A DNA stretch of 64,000 nucleotides, taken from positions 10,106,109 through 10,170,108 of the forward strand of contig JAJEKV010000004.1 in the NCBI GenBank assembly GCA_021234155.1, given 5' to 3'. The stretch comes from Isoetes taiwanensis (lineage: Eukaryota; Streptophyta; Lycopodiopsida; Isoetales; Isoetaceae). The notes below the pieces were generated by a model. That model saw nothing but the letters and a program-made list of their open reading frames with translations, was not told the DNA's origin and did not search any database. Both the position numbers and the translations under genes were made by a program. This document shows, in pieces, positions 11,852-24,000 of the stretch (position 1 is its first letter; every line of letters begins with the position of its first letter).

Positions 11852-13360
11852 TGTGGCGACAAAGCCACGATTATCACGGTCCCGGGGCGTATCGTATGCG
11901 CATATCATCGCGTACCGCGCCGTCCCCAATAAACGTGTCTGCCGGCGTGTACCCAAGCAAGGAAGCCCTAGGGGCAGCTTGCAATGGTGCATTACTTAGC
12001 AATGTGCGCACTTTTAGACCTTTAACCCATTAAAGGTAGACCAAGGGTCATGGAAACCCTAAACCTAGCGATAGCCTACATAAGGCACCAAACCCTAACA
12101 TTCCCTTTTTAAGCCTACGAGACCTTAGAGCTCGGGTTTGCGGCGTTTCAAGAGTCAATTCGACTCCCAAGATGCCTGAGTGCCCGGCTCGTCCGGATCT
12201 CCTTTCCGACGCATCTCAGCGTGGCTGACTGCGACATGGACGCCTTCGGATCAAGAGGAGTGAACCGGGGATCGGTATTTAGTCGATTGAATAGCCTAAA
12301 CCTTATTCCAACCTTGAACCCGGTGGGTTTAGCCTATTAAATCACCCTAGTAGCCAAGCGGATCGAGATTGACTCTAACTAAAGAACCTAACTCTATGTA
12401 TGATATAGATTAGTTCTTATTCTTTAGTTCTATGATGATGTGATGGACGGATGAATTACGTGAACTCATTGTATTGGGAAGGGGTAGAGACTTGAAGCTT
12501 AGTAGATGATGCTCCTAGATAGTCCCTCTTAGTGCATTACTAGTTTTAGGCTGTGCACAAGAACCACACACGGTTGTGGGTGAAGGGGCAGGGCGGCTAA
12601 GGAGGAGGTTAGGTGTTCGACTCTTGAGCGATCCCTCCGGTGTGTAAGGCCCCACCGGGGATCATTGTGACTAGGTCTAATGGCTTGCCGCTGCGTGTGG
12701 GTAAGGCATGGGCTCGACTTTCGTGGGGTGGTGGATATGACCTTCCGGTGAGTTCAAGTCGAATAAGGCGGTGGCCCTCTAGTCACCCTGAGTCGGCATG
12801 TAGATCTGCGGAGGGAGTGATCCCTACACGCCCCATCGGGGCTGGGGGAGATGTAACCCCGAGGCGTAGCCCCTTTGGCTATGCACGTGAGGGCCTGGTC
12901 GGTCCCAACACTTTTTGACCTACTGCGCAAAGTGTGCACGAGGGGCGGATGGAGTGGACAACCCTAAGCCATGTTCTTATGCCAGCCAAATCCATTGCCA
13001 TGAATTGCATGCGCAATGAACTCACGGAGACCCAAGCTTGTCGGTCCATCCCATTAATGCGAGCCTTGAGTAGGATTCCCTATGTGATGTGCCGATCTTT
13101 GTCTATGCGGAGATATGTGGCGAACCATCCTTCGTGATGGTCATGTGATGTTGATGTATGTACTACTGACATGTATGTTTACGCTTCCGCAGCTAGGTAG
13201 GCCACGAGGCGGGGTAAAATGACCCTTCACTCTTCCCACTTTGGAACCCGTCCACGGTTGCGGTGTCATGTGGAGGGCCCCTGTATCGGCGTGGGCCGGG
13301 TATGGGGGATGAACTCTGTTTGTATACGGTGGGGTACGCAGGTATGCAGTAGGGACGCCA
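11852..13360 (+). repeat. 3' LTR
   Basis: It starts TGTGGCG after the polypurine tract and ends GACGCCA. It aligns along its length with 2223-3743. It carries the same conserved blocks (CTAGGGGCAGCTTGCAATGG near the start, GATGAACTCTGTTTGTATAC near the end). The short reading frames in it are not genes, because their frames differ between the LTR copies. Confidence 0.85.
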
Positions 13361-13398
13361 CGATATCGATTAACTTGTGTTATCATTTGATGCAGGCA

Positions 13399-13990
13399 AT
13401 GAGTCAGGGTGCCCCTGAAACAATGCTACAATCCAAGCCAGCAGAGGAGACAGCATAGAAAATGGCATCATCAAAGCAAGTGTCTATCGAGATAATATCT
13501 AAATCTGAGAAAGTACAACCATCATGTAAACTAGCAAGTATTGAGGCAACACTCCCATGCTCCAAGCCAGCAACCATTGAGATAACCTCTAAGCCAGTGA
13601 CCATTGAGTCGATATCCCTGTTCTCATGTCCCATGGGAAAAGATAATACTGAGACAATGCTGCCACCCAAGTCTGGAAGGCATTACAGCACTGGCCATGG
13701 AGTTTAGCTGAGTTATTGATATTAGAAGCTGCAAAGAGGAAAGAGTATGAAATGAATGCCAATCTAGATGGGACACGCTTATTGCAAATTTTAAGAAAAT
13801 CAGCGATCATGGAAAAGATATTTTCAGCAGTCGAAAATCCTATTGGCAGATGACTCCAGGCGAAAGGAAGCAACACAACATTCCACTGAATTTTATTTTT
13901 GAAATATATGATGCATTAGACTCATGGAATGGGCAGAAAAAACAGCGAGCACAACTCCCTTCTATCTATCTATCTATATATCTATCTAAC
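13399..13990 (+). pseudogene. Trihelix transcription factor fragment
   Basis: From about 13690 the + strand encodes the first trihelix helix (HWPWSLAELLILEAAKRK). Then, in another frame from about 13758, it encodes the second half (CQSRWDTLIANFKK, KSYWQMTPGERKQ, EIYDALDS). In intact trihelix (Myb/SANT-like) DNA-binding proteins about 30 residues separate these blocks. Here they are nearly fused, so the middle of the domain is deleted and the frame changes. The upstream frame 13399-13707 encodes a Ser/Thr/Lys-rich stretch with imperfect 'TIEITSKP' repeats and may be the N-terminal part of the same protein. The fragment ends in a (CTAT)n microsatellite. It starts only about 40 bases after the 3' LTR. 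It is a pseudogene remnant. Confidence 0.7.
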
Positions 13991-14215
13991 AGAAGGCTTT
14001 ACATCATCAGAAAGAGCATTCAGCAGGTGTACAAATTCAGAGGAAGTTTTGCAGTTGGAATTGCCGTAGAGACTTCTTGGTCTTGCGACAACGGGTGGTT
14101 AAAATTTAGGTCTTTTAGAGCCTTTCCTCCTTTGACTTTCTTGGTGACTTCAAATTTGTTCTCCTTATAATGTATAGGACTTTTTAATTTTACATCATAT
14201 TGACTTTCATTATAG

Positions 14216-14527
14216 GCACATTTCAGGGGTCATCAAGTACGCAAAAAGTTTAGGAAATTATTTTGGTCTGTTGGTATTCTTGAAAAAGGTGTTCTTCGTT
14301 GGCGCCGAAAATGTGTTGGTCTTAGGGGTTTTTATGTTGAGACGTCTTCGGCCGAAACTGTTGGAAATGGATAGAGTAGTGAAGAGAAAGATGTGTTGAA
14401 AGCTGGAAGAAAGCAGAAGGAAGCTGCTATATATATAGAAAGCAGTAATACGTGTTCAGGCTATGGTCCGATGTCACCTAGCGTGCCGCGGTATCAACGG
14501 TTTCTTAAGGACCAACAGCAGGCTTTG
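14216..14527 (+). pseudogene. CAMTA IQ-motif exon fragment
   Basis: After an acceptor-like 'tatag', the + strand reads AHFRGHQVRKKFRKLFWSVG and then ILEKGVLRWRRKCVGLRGF. This is the typical C-terminal IQ (calmodulin-binding) segment of plant calmodulin-binding transcription activators. A stop follows near 14373. The conserved downstream segment (VLKAGRKQKEAAIY) continues in another frame up to a donor-like 'ttg|gtaagt' at 14527. The gene would encode a calcium/calmodulin-responsive nuclear factor. Here only this exon and an ankyrin exon remain, in reversed order, so it is a pseudogene fragment. Confidence 0.8.
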
Positions 14528-14820
14528 GTAAGTAAACTATTGCACTAAATGGGCTCCATTTTCTAGTTGGAAAATCAACTCATTACCGAGCCTACAACAA
14601 ATATTGTTAATTATGTGATTATTTTCATGTAATCAACCATGCACTTTGCTGTTATTGTAAGCAAAAAGTAAATATATTCATAAACAGATTCTTTCACAGA
14701 AAACACATGATAATGCATTTTTGGTGAAATTGAGGTCCCAGCAGAAGTTATACAAGATGGAGTACTTTGCTGTAAAGCACCTCAGGTGCTTCAGGGCATC
14801 ATATTCAAAGTAGTCTTTTC

Positions 14821-15189
14821 ACTAGCTTCCAACGAGAAAACATGCAACTACAGCTGAGGTTTCTACGCCTCCTTATGGGATCAGGCAATGTAGATGATAA
14901 GTTGCCAGAAGATACAGAATTGGATAATGCATTACAAACATCAGCCTATAACTTTAAAGAATGTGTAATACAGATATTACTGAAAAAGAGCCTGCAGGAA
15001 TGAATCTCCAATGCTATTACTGGTCATGGGTAAATTACTCCTACTCTAGATAATAAAGGACAGAACTTCATATCCTAGCTGCACTAGATTACGAGTGGGC
15101 AATAAGCCCTTTCTTAGCTGCCGGTGTGGATATCAATTTCCGTGACGTGCAAGGATGGACTGCTCTTCACTGGGCTGCATTTCGAGGAC
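14821..15189 (+). pseudogene. CAMTA ankyrin-repeat exon fragment
   Basis: From about 14842 the + strand encodes a CAMTA-like linker (MQLQLRFLRLLMGSGNVDDK) ending in a stop near 15003. From about 15064 it encodes the ankyrin segment (ELHILAALDYEWAISPFLAA, then FRDVQGWTALHWAAFRGR) and ends at a donor-like 'gacg|gttagt'. In CAMTA proteins the ankyrin repeats lie N-terminal to the IQ motifs. Here they lie downstream of the IQ exon on the same strand, so the pieces are shuffled or come from two copies. The stop and missing exons make it non-functional. Confidence 0.78.
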
Positions 15190-18100
15190 GGTTAGTAGAG
15201 CATGACATATTTACATTTATTTGATAGTTCATTTCAGATTAATGTTTGCATACTAGCACGGGTTGTATGAAAATTCTTTGCCTATTTTGTTGTATGCTTT
15301 TGAAATTGGACATATCTTGCAATTAAGAATGCCTTTCTCTTTTAATAAAAGCGTAGCAAGTCACATGTTGACAGATCTTAAATCTGCACAGTTCTTAATT
15401 TCGTTGGCTGATGGCTTGCTCCAACAATTTAGGTATTTTTGTCGTTGGGTGACGTGATCACAATTAATATTCTTGTGGGTGATTGATTCAGTTTCCAGAT
15501 TGACTATGCTAGCCTCCAGCAATGGAGGCATATCCTATGGCTAATGCGGTTTTAAACAACTTTTGCTTTTTATCACGTTGTGACACAAATCAACCTGTCA
15601 TACTCTTTCAAGTACTCATACTCCATGGCCAGCCAGTACTATATGTGTGTGTCCTGGTAGTTTTGAAGGGACACACATTACCATATTCTGATATTATATA
15701 AATATTTGTATCAGCCTAAGTTAACATTATATTATTGTTGCTTTTTTACTGATTGAAGCACAATCAATGTTGGTGATGTTATGATAGTGATAAGATAGGC
15801 AATAATGTAGATGTAAGAGCAATTGAGGTAGGTGATAAGGTGGACATAAAGCGGTGAATGACCACGTTAGACCACTTAAAATGGGATTTTAATTGAAATA
15901 TGTTTCTGTAAGGTTAGACCTTTGGGAATTCATATCATTAAAGTATTGTTGTTAGACCTTTGGGTATTCATATCATTAAAGTATTGTTGTTATTGTTGTA
16001 TCGTGGATAAGTTGGTGAACTTGAATTAAATCTCAGACCTATAATTGGGCGTACTACGTTTCTGTATCACCTTTTGGTGAGATCTCATCAGGCTTGCAAT
16101 TCTAAACCTTTGTATCAGCTTTACATTCTAGGGTTTTTACCAGGCAAATATAGTGCTTTTAGGACATTAATGTCGTTGGCTTGGAAAACACTAGGCCCTA
16201 CACTGTACTCGACTTTAAGATTGTTGTCGATGCACCTGAAACCATAGGGCTCGAAGTTTCAACGATCCAATCGTTGATGACCGTTAGATCTAATTAGGGT
16301 TAAAACCCTTAACTTAGAGCATCTTAGAATATTCCAAAGATTATCACAATAACCATTAAGGATTATCACGATAATCTTTAGAATATTCCTTCATTCTATT
16401 TTTTTGCAGTTCAAAAATTAAGATAGAAGTAAATGCAAAACCATAAGTCATTTCTTGCCATTTTAAGAGTCTGGCAATGAACTCATATAACCATTCTATA
16501 CAAAGCTAAACAGCTGTTATCTTGAAATAAGTGTAACAGTTATTATGATCTTGAAATCAGTTTTGTAAATTCAAATTTAAGCTAAATTTTCGCAATTCAC
16601 TCCATCCACAATCTTCAGAGCTGTATTTTCATAATGTCATGGTATCAAGTATTGTATTGTTTTGAAGTAGCAATTTTGATTGATCGTGAAAACATGAAAT
16701 TGAAGTATGATGTAAGCCACTTCACCCTCAGGCCACAGAGGGCAACCCTCTGTGCGTAGCACCTTGTTTTTGTCGAGGGCGTTGAGGATGGTGATAATGG
16801 GAAACGGACTATGTAATCTTTGTGGAGAGGCTTTACGCCCCATCATAATGGACGTTTTGGTTCCTTAATGCCCTGGTTCTCGTGTTTACAGGCTGAGATC
16901 ACATCTCAGCCGTTGATCCAAGTGCTGTTACCACTTAGTAACATTCCACTATCTTGAAATTTCTACTCTCTTTCACTCTGTTTCTTGTAACATCCTAGGT
17001 GTTACAGCAATTCTTTATAACATCATTGGGTGTTATCGCAGATCGATGGTCTTCAGAAGCTTCTGGAGTAGGAAGCTTGACATTCGAGCCAGTTATGGCA
17101 GTTCCATTCCAAGCTGAGCTATGGCAGCAAGCAGAAGAGGCTTCCGGCCCTGCTTTCGGCGCCCCTGCTTCAGCGCCCCTGCATTTACAGCATATATCCC
17201 CTGATTCTTGCCACATGATTCTTGCATTTGCTGCATTTGCCCATGATTCTTGCTATTCAGAAGAGTCTTCACAGATTCCAGCCCCTACTTCATTCCGGCG
17301 CCTTCAGACTGCTGCACAATCTTCACTCCCATTCCAGTGCCCCTGCTTCAGTCGGAATCCCCAAAATAGCACGAAAATTTTACCTCCAAATCGATGTGGA
17401 GTGGAAATTCCTTCAAATTCCCATTCCGATGCCCCTGCTTCCGGCGCCAAGCTCCTCTGAATAGCGCCGGACGCACGCCCGAGCCATTTTGATGGCCCTC
17501 AAATTTTTTTTTCAATAACGCCCTCAGGCCAGGGCGTTATCTACACCTTAAAATGACGCCACATTGCAGTCCACGAAAAACCTTTTGTGGCTATGGTGGA
17601 CCAAATCAATGTTAGTGCTTTAGGGTGAAAATCTCACTATAGGCATCCAATTTAATTACGTGATGAAGTTGGACGTGCATTCGGCACTTAAAGGGTTTTG
17701 CCCATATCACACTAGCAAGTGTCCAAATGGGAAAAAGAAAATAGAAGCCACATCATATGCCTAGCACCAGAAATAGGGGATCGTTGCAACCCTGATGATC
17801 GCCAAATAGATCACCGTGGGCCTACTATGCAAACTAAAATCTTGCTTAGCACTTAAATTTTGTGGCTTGCCTTTAAGTTTCTCTTAAGGGAAGAACCATA
17901 TGCTTAAAATTGGGGCCAAAAAAAGGATTTCTACTGCTGGAATAGAGGAGAATTGGGGCTTCCACCTGCATACTGTTTTGGGCAACAGATCGATCATTTT
18001 GGCCTAAGAAACGTTTTTTTCTACATGAATTAGACCGGAAATCATCAAACACTCAAAGATTGTAAATGGTGCTGACTATATCGTGAAGAGATCAGAGATA

Positions 18101-20142
18101 TGACTGTGATTTGCATTTACAATTTAGAAGCTAAAATGACTGATTTGCAATTTCAACATGGAATCCACGACAATCCATGAAATTCGATTTCTAATAAACC
18201 AAACCAGTGATTGATGTTGAACGCAACACCGCCAATAAGAGATCCACCATAGAAATTGAGCTGATATGGTCGCTTGCCAAAAGTTTGGACAACCAGTATC
18301 GACCATCCAAAACTAAGAGGGTGCAAAATGCTGGCTGGATTTTGGGCATCCTAGTGTGATAGGGTGGGTGCCCAAAATGTCCAGATGGCATAATTCTACT
18401 TTATTTATTATATTTATTTTAGCTCGTAGTGTGATTTTGACCTAATAACTGACTAAACAAGGTGTCCGAGCACTATGGATTGCCCCCATGTCATTGAAAA
18501 GAGCTAATTCCCAAAGTAAAAACGTTGTTCTGCTTTTTAGCCTTGCTTGAATGATCTTATCATTAAAAAATAAGACAGAGTGCAAGCTGCAATATAGTTG
18601 CCCCAATATTTCTTGAGAAATGGAAGGGCTTACTGTCCACAATTTCAATAAATACAATATCAATTTGAAATCCTTGTACATTAAACACTTTGATGAAAGT
18701 CAATAGACCCAGTGAGATTGACTCCCAGATCTCAAGATATCTAACCTTTGTAATTTAGAATACAGTTGAAGTTGTAGAACCATCTTGTAGTGTAGAAGGA
18801 ATTATAATAAATACTAGAACGTGTGCCCGGCGATGCCAGGCATTAGTCGTGGACGCATGAAATGGGTAGATGCAATAGTTGATAGAATGGGTTGATGGAA
18901 GGAATGGAGCGGGATTGGGATGGGATAAAATTGAAAGAAATGGAGGTCGGGCATGTGTAAATTGTAGTATGTGTGTATAGAGTGGGGAGTGGAAGATTTG
19001 GGTGACACGTTGCGTATGTTTTGTATGTGTATTCATATGAGTGAATATGCGAGATGGTTGGGTGTGAGAGCACATATTGTACCTATAACAAATTATCGTT
19101 GCAAGATATTGTGTGTTCTAAACTATCTAATTTTTTTGGGTTTATGGGGGACAATGGACTTGAAAAACTAAGCAAATCATGATATACACAATGGGATCCA
19201 AGTGATGCAATATGATTATAGTCCAGGAAATGTTGTGGAAAATGTTGAGCAATAGTAAACATGTGGTTAATTGAGGTGAAATTATCACAAAACGTAATGC
19301 ATTTGTGTGACTAAATGTAGAGGTATGCATCCATGGCAAATGATATCGAATTTGACAATACTATAGTGGGTGTAATAAATAATTTTCTCTATAATATCAT
19401 ATTGCCAATTCCAATGGCTACAACATGGCCAGCCCATAAAATATCTAACTTTACAAAGAATTATATGCTTCCTGCTCAACTGCACTACATTATAGCCAAT
19501 CATGGTCATAAAGTGTACTTTCAATTTGGGAGGGTGTCGGGTGTCAAGTATCTTATGATTATTGATGCCAAACTTAGAGGGGTATGACAAATGGTTCACC
19601 AAATAATTAAATGGTGTATTTTATTTTATTGATTAGAGAGAAGCTTTAGAGAATAGCTACAATTGTGCCAAATCTTCAATTTTAACATTACAAACCATTG
19701 CACTAAAATTGGTGCAAATTAAATGCCAAAAGAAATTGATCCTGGTTTTCTGCAACATCTTTGCTTTCAATCGAAATTGTGGGAGGCTTTTTGTTCAATC
19801 AATAGCTTCATTTTGTTATTGGAGGTCGTGGGAAGGTATGAATGGTAAAAATGACCAACAAAGATACAACCAATGCTTTCAATTTGTAAACACATTAATT
19901 CACATGTTTTGTACAGGTTGTGCATCCAAATAAATGTAATTGTTTTAATATATTGTAAAATATAGGTCCCCAATGCTCAAAATGTATGATAAGCACTTCT
20001 TGGAGTATGCAATAATATCCACTGCAAACATAGACCATGATATGCTATTAGCAAAACTGATACAAACCTAAGGTTAGAATGAGTACCTGAAGAGCAAGAG
20101 CATAAACAGCTCAATACATGTTCCCTAATGCTCATGCCTGTC
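15190..20142. other. Gene-free AT-rich stretch
   Basis: No supported gene. A 41-bp tandem duplication lies at about 15912-15993 ('gttagacctttggg'). An open frame at 16999-17460 (153 codons, Ala/Pro/Ser-rich, locally GC-rich) has no recognisable domain and contains repeated 'gcccctgcttc' motifs, so I do not call it a gene. Pyrimidine-rich minus-strand frames near 18.8-19.1 kb look like low-complexity sequence. Before the LINE the host carries 'catgttccctaatgctcatgc', which recurs in diverged form after the LINE. Confidence 0.5.
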
Positions 20143-20155
20143 AAAATACTTTTCA
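20143..20155 (+). repeat. LINE target-site duplication, 5' copy
   Basis: AAAATACTTTTCA, 13 bases, recurs exactly at 25159-25171 after the poly(A) tail. This sets the LINE boundaries. Confidence 0.85.
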
Positions 20156-20174
20156 AAACAATTACTTCTTAGTG

Positions 20175-21023
20175 ATGTTCAGGTCGCCTATTGCTGTTGA
20201 TAAACTAGTGGAGCGTGGAGTGGATCCTTTGTGGGGACATTATCTCTTGTATCAGGTATACACCCCTGGATTTCTTCCTAATAAGTCTGGTGCACGTCGT
20301 ATGCCCTGCTGGTTTGCATTGGAGGACTTCCCAATTGAGTTGCAGGTTCCAGACTTCTTGGTCTCCATTGCCAATGGATTAGGGTTGCACCTTGCTCATT
20401 CGATTACCAATGGTCCTCGTATTTGTATTTCCCTTCCTGCTGAGGCTTCCCTCCCCAAGTCTGTGGTTGTTAAAAGTGGTCCACTTTTTTTTAAATATAA
20501 ATTATCTTTGCTTAACGGCCTAGAGCTTGCCAATATGTTTCCTGATGTTGAGGCCTTCTCTGCTTATCGTGTGCGCAGACCCTCCATTCCCATCCCTCCT
20601 CCTGCTTCTGTCTCCCCTACTTCTACTTCCCCTGCTGCCATCCCTACTCCAACCGCTCCTGCACCTGTCCTTGCCATCACCCCTTCTTTGTCTTCTACCC
20701 TAGATATTGGCACACTCCCTGTAGCCCATAATTGTCTTTCTTCTGACCAGCAAGAGAGGCTGGACATGATTGCATGCAAGCAAGAGCGCATTGAAGAAGA
20801 ATGGTCCATTGCCCGCATGCAAAAAGCCGCTTGGAGGAGGAATAGCTTTGCACCACAGCCTTCTGCATCTGCTTCCCCAAACCCTGTTGAGCCAACTCTT
20901 CTCACCACTGTCACTATGCGTCCAATAGCATCGCAACCACATTGGGCTGATCAAGTGGAGAATGAGTCTCATATACAAGTTGATATGGACTTAGAACATC
21001 CTCCAGATCCACCTGATCAATGA
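20175..21023 (+). CDS. LINE ORF1-like protein (DUF4283-type)
   Basis: Open for about 282 codons from the first Met inside the element (20175); the frame is also open upstream, but that part lies in host sequence before the insertion point. The N-terminal half resembles the DUF4283 region of plant L1 ORF1 proteins (LEDFPIELQVPDFLVSIANG, then RICISLPAEASLPKSV). A Pro/Ser/Thr-rich linker follows at about residues 135-190 (repeated PTP, APAP). The C-terminal part is Gln/Arg-rich. No CCHC knuckle is seen, although many plant L1 ORF1 proteins have one. The stop overlaps the ORF2 start as ATGA (21020-21023). The likely role is an RNA-binding chaperone for LINE RNA. Confidence 0.7.
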   Translation: MFRSPIAVDKLVERGVDPLWGHYLLYQVYTPGFLPNKSGARRMPCWFALEDFPIELQVPDFLVSIANGLGLHLAHSITNGPRICISLPAEASLPKSVVVKSGPLFFKYKLSLLNGLELANMFPDVEAFSAYRVRRPSIPIPPPASVSPTSTSPAAIPTPTAPAPVLAITPSLSSTLDIGTLPVAHNCLSSDQQERLDMIACKQERIEEEWSIARMQKAAWRRNSFAPQPSASASPNPVEPTLLTTVTMRPIASQPHWADQVENESHIQVDMDLEHPPDPPDQ

Positions 21024-24000
21024 AGTTAATCTCCTGGAATGTGCGGGGGGTTGCCTCCTCCCCTACTAAAAGGAGCAGGTTGTCCATGGCCCTGACTAGG
21101 TGGGACTCAGATTTCATTTGTTTGCAAGAGCATAAATGCAAGAAAGAGGATGCCTACAAAGTTGCCCGGGGGATGCACTATACATAAAGGGGGGTATGGC
21201 ATCTGCGTTCGGAGAGTAGCAAAAAACCCCCCTTGTATACACATTTTTAAAAGGCAATTTAACCCTTATATGTATAGATATTGCTCTAGATCAGTGCCTA
21301 AAAACACCCCTAACCCCTAAGTATACGTACGCAAATGGTCCAAAAAACACCCCTTCGTTGAACTCTCATGGGTTATACGCTAATGAAAGGTGAATCCCCC
21401 GGGCAAAGTTGCTGCAATAATCAATAGACAGTACAATGTTCTGGTGGCGGCCGTAGACTCGGCAAAGGCTGGTGTCTTTACAGCATGGAGGAGGACTATT
21501 ACAGTGTCATTTACTCAGGTTGACAGATTTGGCCGGTGGATCATAGTCAAGTGGTTTGATAAAGGGCAAGAATGGGGATTGGTTAATGTGTATGCGCATA
21601 ATCGACCACGTCAGAGAGGCGCATTGTGGGCTTCTTTGCGTTCCAAATTACTGAGGTTAGGTTCCTCTGTTGCATGGATCATGGTGGGTGATTTTAACAT
21701 GGTTGAGCTTGAGCAAGACAGATGTGGCAGAGGTGCAGAGATAGTGCAGGGCTTTGAACGGGAGCAATGGCACCACTTAATGCAAGATTGTGGCTTCATA
21801 GAAGTTGAGGGTCCCTCAAGTTTTACTTGGTGTAATGGCTGGTTGGGTGGTAGTAGAGCATATGCAAGACATGATAGAGGCTACTATAATGCTTTGGTAG
21901 CAACCCTGTTGCCTGCTTTTCATCGTGAGAGCCTGTTGAATACTGCGATTTCTGACCATAATCCACAATATTTCTCTTGCTCTCATACGGTGGTGCATGC
22001 TGCCTCTAAGACATATTTCAAACTGAATACATTTTTCTTGAAGGATGATGATTTTTTGGCAGGCTGTAGACAGGCGTGGTTCACTTCTTTCTCTCGACAC
22101 AGGGGCATGGCAGGTATTGTTGATGCTCTCACTGTTGTGAAGTCTTTTGCTAAAGGTTGGGGTCGTGAACGGGCTTCTGCTAACCGGAGCCTTCTGCTGG
22201 CTCTTTATCGACAACTTGAGGCATGCAGGTCTGTTGCCCCATCAGATGGTCATGCGGAGAAGCAAATTTTGTGTAGCATTCGGCAGATGGAATCTGAACA
22301 GGTGCACTTTGCTCGCATTAAAGCTGGGTTGCAATGGTTCAAGGAGGGAGACCAGTGCACAGGTTTTTTCTTCAGAGCTGCCAAAACAAGAAAGCTAGCT
22401 GCATCTCTTCAGCCTCTGCAGATTCAGGATGGGCGTGTTGTTTCAGATCCAGTTGAGCTTAGAGGCTTTCTGCATAATCACTTTTCAGCTTTCTTCACTG
22501 CTCAGCGTCTTCCTTTTCAGTCAGATTTTCAAGCGGCCTTGCTTGCTAAGGTTCATCTATAGTCACCAATGAGCAAAGGGCCATTTTAGAGGCTGAGATC
22601 AGCCAGAATGATTTAGATGAGGCCACGTTTTCTCTCAAGAGGGACAAGTGTCCGGGTCTTTATAGTATTCCAGTGGAGTTTTTCCAGGAATATTGGGATT
22701 GGCTTGGTGCAGATGTGTATGATGCTTTCAGGGATTTTAAAAGACAGAGGCACCTGGACAAAATCCGCAACTCTGGTTGCACCTCCCTTATTCCAAAATG
22801 TAAGGATCCCTCTTTCATTTCAGATTGGCGCCCCATTACTTTGTTGTCCTCAGTGTACAAGATCTTTGCTAAAGATTTTGCTCAGAAGCTTTGAGTCCAT
22901 CTCTTCCACACAGTAAGGTTTTTTGCCTCGCCGGTGTATCTTGAATAATGTGGCAGCAGCATATGAGGGTCTCTATTGGGCTAGAATGCATGGTTACCCC
23001 ATTGTATACTTGAAGTTGGATTTTGCAAAAGCATATGGCAAAGTGTTGTTGGAGTTTCTGAGCGGTGCCTTTTACGTCTTGGTTTTGGTGCCCGGTTAAA
23101 TGAGATGTTATGAAACTTCATTATTCTCGCTCATTCTTGAGTTCTTTTTCAAGGAGAACCATCAACATTTTTGGTGGGGCGTGGCATTCGCCATGGCTGT
23201 CCCTTTTGGCATTTGCTTTTTACAATTGTGGCGGAGATTCTTTCTCAAGAAGGCGGGGAAGGCATCCTCCATGGTCTTCCCATGAATAATGGTTCACAAG
23301 AGATCCATGAATCGGTATCACGAGATGACACTTTCTTGTTCTTAATGGCTGATGAACGTAATTTGCGAATGCCATTTCCTTGTTGGACAATTTCTCTTTG
23401 GCTTACGGTATCTTTGTGGGGTAGCAAAGTGTGCGCCACGTGGCCCTAGACTCTCCGGTTCGTCTTACGTGGGTTGCATTTCCATGGAAGGTTCTTCCTC
23501 ATGGGAAGGCAACTAAGCTTCTAGGCATTCGGTTGGTATACACCTTTCATCCGAGACGCATGGGATGTTATTATTAAGGGGTTGGAAAGGCATTTATTCC
23601 GTGGTCCACGGCTAAGTTATCCATGGCTGGTCGTGGTAACCGTGGGCAAAGTCGGGTTCTCGAGTGGTACACATGTTTACATGGCATCCATCTTGCCGGT
23701 TGCAGAACAAAGATGCAGCTCATTGTTAGATGCACGCCGGGAACTTCATCTGGGGTGGCACTGAAGAAGGAGCTGATGTTAAAGTTAGTTGGGCGAAGTG
23801 CATTATGCCTAAACTTTGTGGGGGGCTGGGGATGATTCACTTTCTTCTCCAGAGCAAGGTGCTGATTTCTAAGTTCATATGGCAGATTCTCAATAATGCT
23901 GATAATTCTCCAGGTCTGCATCTCATTCACCAGTCTTTACAGATGTGCATTTCCTTTGGCTCTCTATCCATTAAGCCTCTCCTCCCATGGACATTATTCT

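Larger units (their letters stand above)
2223..13360 (+). mobile_element. Non-autonomous LTR retrotransposon (LARD-like)
   Basis: Two directly repeated LTRs of about 1.5 kb flank an interior of about 8.1 kb. The interior begins with a primer-binding site complementary to initiator methionine tRNA and ends with a purine tract directly before the 3' LTR. No gag, protease, reverse transcriptase, RNase H or integrase motif can be read in any frame of the interior, which carries only short open frames. Length and lack of coding match the large retrotransposon derivative (LARD) class, mobilised in trans by an autonomous relative. The two LTRs differ by many small indels, so the insertion is not recent. 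No clear 5-bp target duplication is visible (GTATC on the left, CGATA on the right). Confidence 0.8.

Noticed and set aside
16999-17460. 153-codon frame in GC-richer DNA
   Set aside because: Low-complexity Ala/Pro/Ser composition with repeated DNA motifs, no domain, no splice or promoter context.
18755-19075. Minus-strand frame of 106 codons rich in His, Thr and Pro
   Set aside because: Three frames are open together over the same low-complexity DNA; no domain.
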